The notes beneath the pieces were generated by a model that saw only the letters and a list, made by a program, of their open reading frames with translations, made no database searches and had not been told where the DNA came from. The position numbers and the translations under genes are program-made. From Clostridia bacterium (GTDB lineage Bacteria > Bacillota > Clostridia > Oscillospirales > Acutalibacteraceae): a stretch of 48,429 nucleotides of DNA. The stretch spans positions 1-48,429 of the forward strand of contig JAGAKX010000059.1 of assembly GCA_017625435.1 (NCBI GenBank), in the 5' to 3' direction. How positions within the stretch are numbered: position 1 is the first letter of the stretch; each line of letters begins with the position of its first letter. Positions 40,806-48,322 of the stretch are shown here, piece after piece.

Positions 40806-42119
40806 TTATTTTACGAATTCCTTGTAGATTGCTTCAATTGTTCTCTGATAGTCCTTTTCTTCAACGGCAACAATGATGTTGATTTCGCTGGAGCCCTGGT
40901 CAATCATACGGATGTTTACCTTTTCGTTTGCAAGAGCGGTGAAAATACGGGCAGCTGTACCCTCTGTGTTTACCATACCTCTGCCTACGACTGCAATAAG
41001 GCAGAGACCCTCAACGAGAGTGATGGAGTCGGGATTAACCTTCTTTACGATGTCCGCTGTGATTGAGCCCTTGTGAGAGCCGAGTGCCTCAGCGGAAACG
41101 AGAACGCTCATAGTGTCAATGCCTGAGGGAAGATGCTCGAAGGAAACACCGTGGTTTTCGAGAACCTCAAGAACCTTTCTGCCAAATCCCAGCTCTGAGT
41201 TCATCATATCCTTTTCAACGTGAATGGCTGTGATGCCCTTTCTGCCTGCAATACCCGTAATAACCGTGGGAACGTTATTGCTTGAAGCCTTGTGCACAAT
41301 CATTGTACCGGGAGCCTCGGGGCAGTTGGTGTTTCTGATGTTTATGGGTATTCTTGCCTTTCTTACGGGGAAAATAGCCTCGTCGTGAAGGACTGTGGCA
41401 CCCATATAGGAGAGCTCACGAAGCTCTCTGTAGGTAATTTCGGGGATGGGCTGAGGATTTTCTATGCAACGGGGGTCTGCCATAAGCATACCCGAAACGT
41501 CAGTCCAGTTTTCGTAAATGTCGGCGTTGCAGGCACGTGCAACAATGGAGCCCGTAACGTCGGAGCCGCCTCTTGAGAAGGTTTTTATCATACCGTTGGG
41601 AGTAGCACCGTAGAAGCCGGGGATAACTGCATATTCGTGATAGGACAGAAGTCTGCCCAGCTCCTTGTCTGTCTTTTCTATATCGAGAGCGCCGTTTTCG
41701 TCAAAGAAAATGCCCTCTTCCGCATCAATAAATGCGAAGCCCAGGTATGCTGCGAGAATCTTGGAATTGAGGAATTCGCCTCTCGAAGCGATATAATCCT
41801 GGCTTGCGTGGTGAAGAATGGCAACCTTGATGCCCTTTAAGTCCTCTTCAAGTGAGAAATCAATGCCGAGGTCATTTATGATGCCGTTGTATCTTTCCGT
41901 AATCTTATCGAAGGTTTCGTCGATGCTCTTCTTGTCCTTGACAAGTCTGAAGCACTGAAGAAGCATATCGGTAACCTTTACGTCGTGTGTGTTTCTTTTT
42001 CCGGGTGCGGATGCAACAACGTAGCGTCTGCTTGCATCGCTCTTTATAATGTCCGCAACCTTGCGGAACTGGTTTGCATCGGCAAGTGAGGAGCCGCCGA
42101 ATTTTACTACTTTAAGCAT
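40806..42119 (-). CDS. lysC: Aspartate kinase
   Basis: A 437-residue monofunctional aspartokinase, first step of the aspartate pathway to Lys, Met, Thr and diaminopimelate for the wall. Seen: N-terminal VVKFGGSSLADANQF (ATP and aspartate binding), ASRGEFLNSKILAAYLGF, FSRGGSDVTGSIVARA and YMGATVLHDEAIFPVRKA, followed by two ACT domains (MMNSELGFGRKVLEVLENHG; GRGMVNTEGTAARIFTALAN) for feedback control. Promoter TTGCAA-17-TATAAT leaves a leader of only about 35 nt, too short for a lysine riboswitch. AAGGGG precedes the ATG. dut follows. Confidence 0.96.
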   Translation of the reverse strand: MLKVVKFGGSSLADANQFRKVADIIKSDASRRYVVASAPGKRNTHDVKVTDMLLQCFRLVKDKKSIDETFDKITERYNGIINDLGIDFSLEEDLKGIKVAILHHASQDYIASRGEFLNSKILAAYLGFAFIDAEEGIFFDENGALDIEKTDKELGRLLSYHEYAVIPGFYGATPNGMIKTFSRGGSDVTGSIVARACNADIYENWTDVSGMLMADPRCIENPQPIPEITYRELRELSYMGATVLHDEAIFPVRKARIPINIRNTNCPEAPGTMIVHKASSNNVPTVITGIAGRKGITAIHVEKDMMNSELGFGRKVLEVLENHGVSFEHLPSGIDTMSVLVSAEALGSHKGSITADIVKKVNPDSITLVEGLCLIAVVGRGMVNTEGTAARIFTALANEKVNIRMIDQGSSEINIIVAVEEKDYQRTIEAIYKEFVK

Positions 42120-42161
42120 AATCTATACCCCTTAAATATTTGTTTATTTTTACGGTACTAT

Positions 42162-42190
42162 ATTATATATAAATAAAATGAATTTTGCAA
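42162..42190 (-). promoter_or_regulatory. Promoter of lysC-dut
   Basis: Minus strand TTGCAA (42185-42190), 17-bp spacer, TATAAT (42162-42167). Confidence 0.65.
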
Positions 42191-42263
42191 CAGATATTTT
42201 TTAATTTGTGTTTCTTTATGTGGGCGTTGTCCCCTGCAAAGTAAGAATTATAAAAGAGTTATA

Positions 42264-42363
42264 CGGTAGGGGCGGGGTTTCCCCGCCCGCCGCATAGGGG
42301 TGTAATTTCTGACGAACGGAAGTTACAGAAGTTAATGAACGGGAGGGGAGACCCCTCCCCTAC
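42264..42363. repeat. Family I repeat, copy 10
   Basis: GTAGGGGCGGGGTTTCCCCG at left, GGGAGGGGAGACCCCTCCCC at right, interior GGTGTAATTTCTGACGAACG and AAGTTACAGAAGTTA. Confidence 0.8.
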
Positions 42364-42396
42364 CCGGATAGGTGCCCCGAGGGAAATTGTGTAAAC

Positions 42397-42423
42397 AAAA
42401 GCCTCCCTGCTGAGCAGAGAGGC
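42397..42423 (-). terminator. Terminator after the third acyl-CoA synthetase
   Basis: GCCTCTCTGC / GCAGGGAGGC around TCA on the minus strand (one mismatch), followed by TTTTGTTTA; 14 bp past the stop codon. Confidence 0.75.
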
Positions 42424-42437
42424 AAAAATTTTTCTTA

Positions 42438-44147
42438 TCAGGTTTTTGCGTCGTCGGGCTTTGCTTCTGTGAGCTTTAAGAAGTCAACCTTTTCGAGACG
42501 GGTTCTGGGAAGAGTGTCGATAACGCGGATGTCACGGGGTACTGAGAACTGGTCGAGAGTTGCACACATATCCGTGATGGTCTTCTTGTACTCGTCGAGC
42601 TTGTCCGCGTCGGCAGAGGCTGAGAGAACCATGTAAAGACGTACAATAGGCTTCTTGTCTTCGTCGTAGCCCTGAACAGCACAGCACTCTGTAAGGAAGG
42701 GGAGGGGCTCAAGGAGATTTTCGATATCTGCAGGGAATACGTTGTAGCCTGAGATAATGATAACTCTCTTCTTTCTTGCTACGAAGGTGATGTAGCCGTC
42801 CTCGTCAATTTTACCGAGGTCGCCGGTAAGAACCCACTGACGGCCGTTCTTGTCGGTGTAGAGACCTTCACCCAGTCTGCCGTCGGGCATAAGGTAGCCC
42901 TTCATAAGGGTGTTGCCCGTAAAGCCGATTTCGCCCACTTCACCGAGAGGAAGCTCGTTCTGCTCGTCGTCAAAAACTTTAGCTTCAATGGTCTTGAGGA
43001 CCTTACCTACCGTACCGGGCTTTGTAAGCCAGGGCATATTGATACAGTCAACAGCACCGCACTCCGTAAGACCGTAGCCGGGCATAAGAGTAGCCTCTGC
43101 GCCGTACTTTGCCATAATGTCGTTGAATCTCTTTAAGAAATCAACGGGAACATAGTCACCGCCTGCGAATGCGTAACGAAGGTGGGAAAGGTGCTCGCCC
43201 TCGAAATCGGGGTGGTCAAGGAGCTTTCTGTACATATTGGGAACACCGATAATCTCGTAGCAGGGGTTAGCCTTGAGATAGGTTATGTATTCTTCTGCTT
43301 CAAAGCGTGCCATGGGAATTGCCTTCCAGCCGGAAACAAGAGTTGTGAGAAGACCGCCGCAAAGACCGTATGCGTGGAAGAAGGGAAGAGCAAGAATCTT
43401 TGCATAGTAGCCGGGCTTGTGGTCGGAGGGAGTTGCAGCGCCGAGAGCGTTCTTTGTAACTGCATTGAGAGCGGTTGAGGAGAGCATTATAAATCTGCTG
43501 ACACCTGTTGTACCGCCGCCGTTCATATAAACTGCCGTCAGGTCGCCGCTTCTGTAGAGACCCTCTGTCTCCTGTCCGGAATATTTCTTAAGAATGTCGC
43601 CGAAGAACTTTACGTTAAGACCGTGTGCCTCTGCAATAGCCATAAACTTTTCGTCGGGACGGATATATGCTTTTTTCTGGACGGGTGCTGCATAAAGAAG
43701 GGGAGAAGTGATGATAATATCAAGATTTTCAATGGATTTGAGAGTTGCTGCATACTGGTGAAGGAACATCTCGTAAAGGAGAACACCCTTTGACTTGGTG
43801 TAGGTTACGGAGTTCTTCATAGCCTCGGGCGGGAAAAGGGGATGGATGAGGTTCGCGATACAGCCGATTTTGTTAAGGGCAAAAAGGCATACAACCTCTT
43901 CAATTGAGTTGGGGATGAAAAGGGAGTAAGCATCGCCGGGCTTCATTCCCAAGTCTTCCTTGAAATACACAGCCATAGCTTCAACATCGTGGAAGAATTC
44001 ACTTTTTAAGTGGTCTGTGAGCTTGAACTGGAACATAGGATAGTCTTCCTTGTGGGGTGCAAGGCAGCACTTGAGGAATTCATAAAGGTTCATATTACCG
44101 TATGCAGGTAATATTTCGTCCATTGTAAAAGGGGGTAATTTAATCAT
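42438..44147 (-). CDS. AMP-dependent acyl-CoA synthetase/ligase (paralogue 3)
   Basis: A 569-residue ANL enzyme, clearly homologous but more divergent than the pair at 2.0-5.8 kb: MNGGGTTGVSRFIML replaces NGGGTTGKSK, with GYGLTECGAVD, TGDLGKIDEDGYITF, ARKKRVIIISGYNVFPADIE and the catalytic Lys553 in RLEKVDF. Its N-terminus (IKLPPFTMDEILPAYGNMNLYEFLK) is longer. AGGAGA precedes the ATG. It is alone in its unit, with its own promoter and terminator, and lacks the two small partner genes. Likely a different acyl chain or physiological condition. Confidence 0.88.
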   Translation of the reverse strand: MIKLPPFTMDEILPAYGNMNLYEFLKCCLAPHKEDYPMFQFKLTDHLKSEFFHDVEAMAVYFKEDLGMKPGDAYSLFIPNSIEEVVCLFALNKIGCIANLIHPLFPPEAMKNSVTYTKSKGVLLYEMFLHQYAATLKSIENLDIIITSPLLYAAPVQKKAYIRPDEKFMAIAEAHGLNVKFFGDILKKYSGQETEGLYRSGDLTAVYMNGGGTTGVSRFIMLSSTALNAVTKNALGAATPSDHKPGYYAKILALPFFHAYGLCGGLLTTLVSGWKAIPMARFEAEEYITYLKANPCYEIIGVPNMYRKLLDHPDFEGEHLSHLRYAFAGGDYVPVDFLKRFNDIMAKYGAEATLMPGYGLTECGAVDCINMPWLTKPGTVGKVLKTIEAKVFDDEQNELPLGEVGEIGFTGNTLMKGYLMPDGRLGEGLYTDKNGRQWVLTGDLGKIDEDGYITFVARKKRVIIISGYNVFPADIENLLEPLPFLTECCAVQGYDEDKKPIVRLYMVLSASADADKLDEYKKTITDMCATLDQFSVPRDIRVIDTLPRTRLEKVDFLKLTEAKPDDAKT

Positions 44148-44194
44148 ACGTCTTCTCCTGTCTTTTTAGTGGGAAATTTGCTGAATACTCGGTT

Positions 44195-44224
44195 ATTCTA
44201 TCCCGAAAACCGACAGAGTGTCAA
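44195..44224 (-). promoter_or_regulatory. Promoter of acyl-CoA synthetase 3 with shared motifs
   Basis: Minus strand TTGACA (44219-44224), 18-bp spacer, TAGAAT (44195-44200). GAATA-CTCGGT-TATTC (44183-44198) overlaps the -10 as GAATACTATTC does at the first operon, and CCGACAG lies in the spacer (44210-44216). Confidence 0.65.
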
Positions 44225-44253
44225 CAAACAGAAAACAGCAATTTGTGTTTTCC

Positions 44254-44280
44254 CCGACAGCTTGTCGGATGATTGTCGGG
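44254..44280. promoter_or_regulatory. CCGACAG/TTGTCGG cluster upstream of acyl-CoA synthetase 3
   Basis: CCGACAGCTTGTCGG (44254-44268) is a dyad, followed by another TTGTCGG (44273-44279). With the copy in the -35/-10 spacer this makes four half-sites in 70 bp. The single copy at 5863-5869 is in the first acyl-CoA synthetase promoter. Confidence 0.45.
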
Positions 44281-44384
44281 AAGTCACAAAATGTTTAAGA
44301 TTTGTTCAAATGTGGCAGGTGTACCGATTAGGGCGAAACATCTGAAAATCAGTAACCTCTTTGCACATATAAAAGGAAATTTAC

Positions 44385-44413
44385 TTGACAACATTTTTTT
44401 TGTTCCGTAAAAT
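44385..44413 (+). promoter_or_regulatory. Promoter of the amidase-dockerin operon
   Basis: TTGACA (44385-44390), 17-bp spacer, TAAAAT (44408-44413), about 70 bp before the ATG. Confidence 0.7.
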
Positions 44414-44485
44414 AAAAGTAAAGAAAATGTAAACGAGCAGTACAAAAAAGCACGTCAGAGTGCAGATTTTTACGGGAGAAATTTT

Positions 44486-45958
44486 ATGAAATCTAAAATT
44501 TTAGCATTATTTCTTGCATTGGTTATGATACTTGCATCGGTACCTTGTTCATTTGCCGCAAGCAGCTACAACCGTGATAAGGCTGTGGCTTATGCCAAGG
44601 CTCATTGGAATGACGGTAAGGGTCTGTGTGCCGAATTTGTGTCGGATTGCCTTAAGGCAGGCGGCTGTACTGCCTGGAACAAAACGGTAAAGCCGTTGTT
44701 GGATGAATTAAAGGGCTGGGGTACGCTTTATGCCGTGGCTGACGGCACAACAAACAGCAAAAACTGGAAGCTCAATAAATCAGCCTGCAGCTTTGACGTA
44801 AAGCCGGGAGACATTGTGTTCTTTTACTGCAGGACCTGTGCCGCTGCCGGAAAATCAGGCTATTGCCATACGGCTATTATTACGGGCTTTGACAGTAAGG
44901 GCAATATTCTCTGTGCACAGCATAACGGGGCTATGAACGATTATGCAACTATCCGAGGCTTCGGGCATACCAATGCAAAGGTGGACAATAAAAAGCATCA
45001 GGGCTCTGCCATTTCCTTAAGAATTTTCCATATGAACGATGACGGCTCTGCTACAATACCCGTAACACCTCCCGCACCCGTCAATGCCGTATCAAAGTGG
45101 ACGCTTTCGGTTTCGGGAATTACGACCAACTCGGCTACCGTCAGAGCGGATATAACGTGTACACCCTCAAAGCTCTCAAAGGTAGGTCTTGAGCTCGGCA
45201 CGTCAGCGGGGAATATGAAGTCCGTTGCAAGCTGGAAGGTGGGCACGATATTAACCTTCTGCTCGGTAAAATGTGACGGCTCCGAGGGACCGAAGCTCTC
45301 GCCGGGTACTACCTATTACTACAGATTCTACGTTCTGAGAACGGACGGAAAATATGAATACAGCACCACGGGGAATTTCACCACGAAATCAACCGCCTGC
45401 ACAAATCATACCTACGGCGGCGGTACGGTAACGGTGAATCCCACATGTACCGCGGCAGGAACAATTGTATACAAGTGTACGAAATGCGGTGCATCAAAAA
45501 CGGAGGCGGTTAAGGCAAAGGGGCATACCGCTGTAGCTTTACCCGGGAAGGCAGCAACCTGTACCGCCGCGGGACTTTCCGAGGGCTCAAAATGCTCAGT
45601 ATGTAATACAGTAATCAAGGCACAGACGACTATCCCCGCAAAGGGACATAAGGCGGGAGCCTGGACGGTTACAAAGCAGCCTCAGGTTGGCTTAAAGGGT
45701 ACGGAAACACAGAAATGTACCGTTTGCTCGGCAGTGCTTGCCACCCGTGAAATCGCAGCCCTGTCCTCATTCCTTCCCGGTGACGTTGACAAGGATGGCA
45801 AACTCACCGCTACCGATGCTAGACTTGTGCTCAGAATCGCCGTAGGGCTTGAACGTGCCGACTCGGAGACCTTCCGCATTGCAGACTTTAACGGTGACGG
45901 CAAGGTGACCGCAGACGACGCACGCTCAGTCCTCAGAAGAGCAGTCGGTCTCAGCTGA
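44486..45958 (+). CDS. Secreted cysteine amidase with Fn3-like, Cys-repeat and dockerin modules
   Basis: 490 residues: signal peptide (1-24, ending SFAAS); an amidase-6-like domain (about 27-185) with YNRDKAVAYAKAHW, catalytic Cys48 in GLCAEFVSDCL and His128 in GYCHTAIITGF, the pattern of papain-like peptidoglycan amidases/peptidases; a fibronectin-III-like domain (about 204-302; KWTLSVSGITTNSATVRADI, LSPGTTYYYRFYVL); two or three Cys/His units (about 305-415, KCTKCGASKTEAVKAKGH); and a C-terminal dockerin-like pair (GDVDKDGKLTATDAR, ADFNGDGKVTADDAR). Expected to act outside the cell on peptide or glycan-peptide bonds. GGGAG precedes the ATG. The next gene is 50 bp downstream and shares its C-terminal half. 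Confidence 0.85.
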   Translation: MKSKILALFLALVMILASVPCSFAASSYNRDKAVAYAKAHWNDGKGLCAEFVSDCLKAGGCTAWNKTVKPLLDELKGWGTLYAVADGTTNSKNWKLNKSACSFDVKPGDIVFFYCRTCAAAGKSGYCHTAIITGFDSKGNILCAQHNGAMNDYATIRGFGHTNAKVDNKKHQGSAISLRIFHMNDDGSATIPVTPPAPVNAVSKWTLSVSGITTNSATVRADITCTPSKLSKVGLELGTSAGNMKSVASWKVGTILTFCSVKCDGSEGPKLSPGTTYYYRFYVLRTDGKYEYSTTGNFTTKSTACTNHTYGGGTVTVNPTCTAAGTIVYKCTKCGASKTEAVKAKGHTAVALPGKAATCTAAGLSEGSKCSVCNTVIKAQTTIPAKGHKAGAWTVTKQPQVGLKGTETQKCTVCSAVLATREIAALSSFLPGDVDKDGKLTATDARLVLRIAVGLERADSETFRIADFNGDGKVTADDARSVLRRAVGLS

Positions 45959-46008
45959 GCCTTGAGTAATAAAACTGAACAAAAATATTTATGAGCGGAG
46001 AAACGCAT

Positions 46009-47730
46009 ATGAAAATCAAAAGAATTATATCCGTGCTTCTTTGTGCTGTTGTTATGCTGACAATAACGCCCTGTGTTTCCCTGACGGCAAATGCCGGTAC
46101 AAGCAGAACCGAAAGTCAGGTAAGAGCCATTCTTGATTCAATTATAACCAACGAATTCAAGCCCGGCTCATATTTTACCAAAAACGGCAAGAAATGCTCT
46201 CACGGGTCACTTAGCTCCTGCAATAACTGCAGTCTCAGCGGTGTTCTTGCGAGAGAGGACGTGAAGTCAGCAGTTAAAAATTCGGGAACAAACAGTAAGA
46301 ACTTTTACAGCGCCTGCTACACCTGTCAGGCATTTGCATCCTATTGCTATACAAGATGCTTCAACGTGCCTGCAATGGGCACGGCAAACGGCATCAAGGC
46401 AAGCTCAAATTATACTACAATCGGCAATGTAACCGACCAAAAGACGGCAAGCATTAAAAATCTGCTTATGAAGGCAAAGGCAGGCGACCTTATTTTCATT
46501 GATGACTCCGGCTTCAGGCATTGGTTTGTTGTGTACTCGGTAAGCGACTCCGGTATCACGATACTTGATAATAACGGCAATGCTCCCTCAGGCGGTAAAT
46601 CAATCGGTACAGTCAGAAAGACGACTCTTGCTTTCAGTAACAGTGCGTTTGCAAAAAGAGATAATATCAAGCTCAGAAGAAGCAAGTTTTTAAGCACCTC
46701 GGGCGGTACTGAGCCGACTGTTCCCGTAACACCTCCGGCTCAGACTAATGTTGTAACCAAATGGACGCTCTCCGTTTCGGGTATTTCTGAGACATCGGCA
46801 ACGGTGAGAGCAGATATAACGTGCACCCCCTCAAGGCTCTCAAAGGTAGGTCTTGAGCTCGGCACGTCAGCGGGGAATATGAAGTCCGTTGCAAGCTGGA
46901 AGGTGGGCTCGATATTAACCTTCTGCTCGGTAAAATGTGACGGCTCCGAGGGACCGAAGCTCTCGCCGGGTACTACCTATTACTACAGATTCTACGTTCT
47001 GAGAACGGACGGAAAATATGAATACAGCACCACGGGTAATTTCACCACGAAATCAACCGCCTGCACAAGTCATACCTACGGCGGCGGTACGGTAACGGTG
47101 AATCCCACCTGTACTGCGGCAGGAACAATTGTATACAAGTGTACGAAATGCGGTGCATCAAAAACAGAGACGGTTAAGGCAAAGGGGCATACCGCTGTAG
47201 CTTTACCCGGGAAGGCAGCAACCTGTACCGCCACGGGACTTTCCGAGGGCTCAAAGTGCTCCGTTTGTAACGAGATGCTTACTGCACAGACAGAAATACC
47301 TAAGCTTCCTCACAGCTATACCGCACAGACAAAGCCTGCATCCTGCACGGAAAACGGATATATCCGTTATACCTGCAGCTGCGGAGCCTCATACGATGAA
47401 ACCATTTCTGCAAAGGGGCATCAGGCAGGCTCCTGGACTACTGTAAGACAGCCTCAGCCGGGCGTTCCGGGTCTTGAGGAAATAAGATGCACCGTGTGCC
47501 GTGCATTAATAGGCACCCGTGAAACCGCACCTCTGTCCTCATTCCTTCCCGGTGACGTTGACAGGGATGGCAAACTCACCGCTACCGATGCGAGACTTGT
47601 GCTCAGAATCGCCGTAGGGCTTGAACGTGCCGACTCGGAGACCTTCCGCATTGCAGACTTTAACGGTGACGGCAAGGTGACCGCAGACGACGCACGCTCA
47701 GTCCTCAGAAAAGCAGTAGGGCTCAGCTGA
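46009..47730 (+). CDS. Secreted papain-like (CHAP/NlpC-type) protein with Fn3-like, Cys-repeat and dockerin modules
   Basis: 573 residues from ATG 46009 (GCGGAG 8 nt upstream; an ATG at 45991 would place that site inside the gene). Signal peptide 1-29. The N-terminal domain has ACYTCQAFASYC (Cys106 as likely nucleophile), KAGDLIFIDDSGFRHWFVVY (His171) and ILDNNG, a CHAP/NlpC-like layout quite different from its neighbour. From about residue 245 on it matches the neighbour almost exactly: Fn3-like domain, Cys/His units (one more here) and dockerin pair. Probably a wall- or protein-cleaving enzyme attached through the same partner as its neighbour. A terminator follows. Confidence 0.83.
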   Translation: MKIKRIISVLLCAVVMLTITPCVSLTANAGTSRTESQVRAILDSIITNEFKPGSYFTKNGKKCSHGSLSSCNNCSLSGVLAREDVKSAVKNSGTNSKNFYSACYTCQAFASYCYTRCFNVPAMGTANGIKASSNYTTIGNVTDQKTASIKNLLMKAKAGDLIFIDDSGFRHWFVVYSVSDSGITILDNNGNAPSGGKSIGTVRKTTLAFSNSAFAKRDNIKLRRSKFLSTSGGTEPTVPVTPPAQTNVVTKWTLSVSGISETSATVRADITCTPSRLSKVGLELGTSAGNMKSVASWKVGSILTFCSVKCDGSEGPKLSPGTTYYYRFYVLRTDGKYEYSTTGNFTTKSTACTSHTYGGGTVTVNPTCTAAGTIVYKCTKCGASKTETVKAKGHTAVALPGKAATCTATGLSEGSKCSVCNEMLTAQTEIPKLPHSYTAQTKPASCTENGYIRYTCSCGASYDETISAKGHQAGSWTTVRQPQPGVPGLEEIRCTVCRALIGTRETAPLSSFLPGDVDRDGKLTATDARLVLRIAVGLERADSETFRIADFNGDGKVTADDARSVLRKAVGLS

Positions 47731-47760
47731 TAAAAAGTAAAAGCTATACAAAAATAAAAG

Positions 47761-47789
47761 AATCCTGTTCATACGAGCAGGATTTTTTT
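47761..47789 (+). terminator. Terminator of the amidase-dockerin operon
   Basis: AATCCTG / CAGGATT with a 10-nt loop, then a run of T (47783-47789). Confidence 0.85.
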
Positions 47790-47960
47790 ACATTTAATCT
47801 GCTTTTTTTGGTGTTTCCCCGGAATGATGCTGTCCTCTGTACTCGTAAAGAAGGGATATGAATGAGCCTTCAGGAAGAATAACTGCTCTGCAAAGAAAAA
47901 GAAAACACCCGACGGTCAGACGGGCAGATATAAAAACTGCATTTTCCCGCAAAAAGGGTA

Positions 47961-47988
47961 TTGACAATCATATAAATTTGTGTATAAT
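47961..47988 (+). promoter_or_regulatory. Promoter of the tRNA genes
   Basis: TTGACA (47961-47966), 16-bp spacer, TATAAT (47983-47988), 12 bp before tRNA-Asp. Confidence 0.85.
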
Positions 47989-48000
47989 AATTTTTGTTGT

Positions 48001-48077
48001 GGCCCAGTAGCTCAGTTGGTTAGAGCGCTAGCCTGTCACGCTAGAGGTCGACGGTTCGAGCCCGTTCTGGGTCGCCA
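48001..48077 (+). tRNA. tRNA-Asp (anticodon GTC)
   Basis: Complete 77-nt cloverleaf with encoded CCA: acceptor GGCCCAG/CTGGGTC, anticodon stem CTAGC/GCTAG around CTGTCAC, T-loop GGTTCGAGCCC. Anticodon GTC. Confidence 0.98.
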
Positions 48078-48082
48078 TAAGC

Positions 48083-48210
48083 TAAGTAAAAGGTAAGAAG
48101 TAAGAGTGAAGAGTGACACGGTATGAAGCCGTTTCACGGCTTGAATTATATTCAAGGCGAAGCCTTCCGACAGGCTACTTCTTCACTATTCACTATTACC
48201 TGTTACTTCA
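48083..48210. repeat. Family III inverted pair with unspaced hairpins between the tRNA genes
   Basis: AAGGTAAGAAGTAAGAGTGA (48090-48109) and CTTCTTCACTATTCACTATT (48179-48198) are approximate inverted arms. Between them lie AAGCCG-TTTCA-CGGCTT, GAAT-TATA-TTC and AAGGC-GAA-GCCTT, which are small hairpins without a constant linker. Confidence 0.6.
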
Positions 48211-48214
48211 ACTC

Positions 48215-48290
48215 GCTGATATAGCTCAGTAGGTAGAGTGCATCCTTGGTAAGGATGAGGTCACCGGTTCAAATCCGGTTATCAGCTCCA
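48215..48290 (+). tRNA. tRNA-Thr (anticodon GGT)
   Basis: Complete 76-nt cloverleaf with encoded CCA: acceptor GCTGATA/TATCAGC, anticodon stem CATCC/GGATG around TTGGTAA, T-loop GGTTCAAATCC. Anticodon GGT. Confidence 0.98.
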
Positions 48291-48291
48291 G

Positions 48292-48321
48292 AAAAAAGCA
48301 CTTCTTCGGAAGTGCTTTTTT
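48292..48321 (+). terminator. Terminator after tRNA-Thr
   Basis: Perfect 13-bp stem AAAAAAGCACTTC / GAAGTGCTTTTTT with a TTCG loop. Confidence 0.95.
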
Positions 48322-48322
48322 C

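Noticed and set aside
42120..42161. Lysine riboswitch ahead of lysC
   Set aside because: The leader between the promoter and the ATG is only about 35 nt, much shorter than an L-box.
44486..47730. Assembly duplication artefact
   Set aside because: The N-terminal domains and several internal bases differ between the two genes, so they are two real loci; however, the near-identical halves should be verified with long reads.
47790..47960. Small gene between the dockerin operon and the tRNAs
   Set aside because: Only very short frames without a convincing ribosome binding site; a CCCG/CGGG hairpin near 47910 is the only structure seen.
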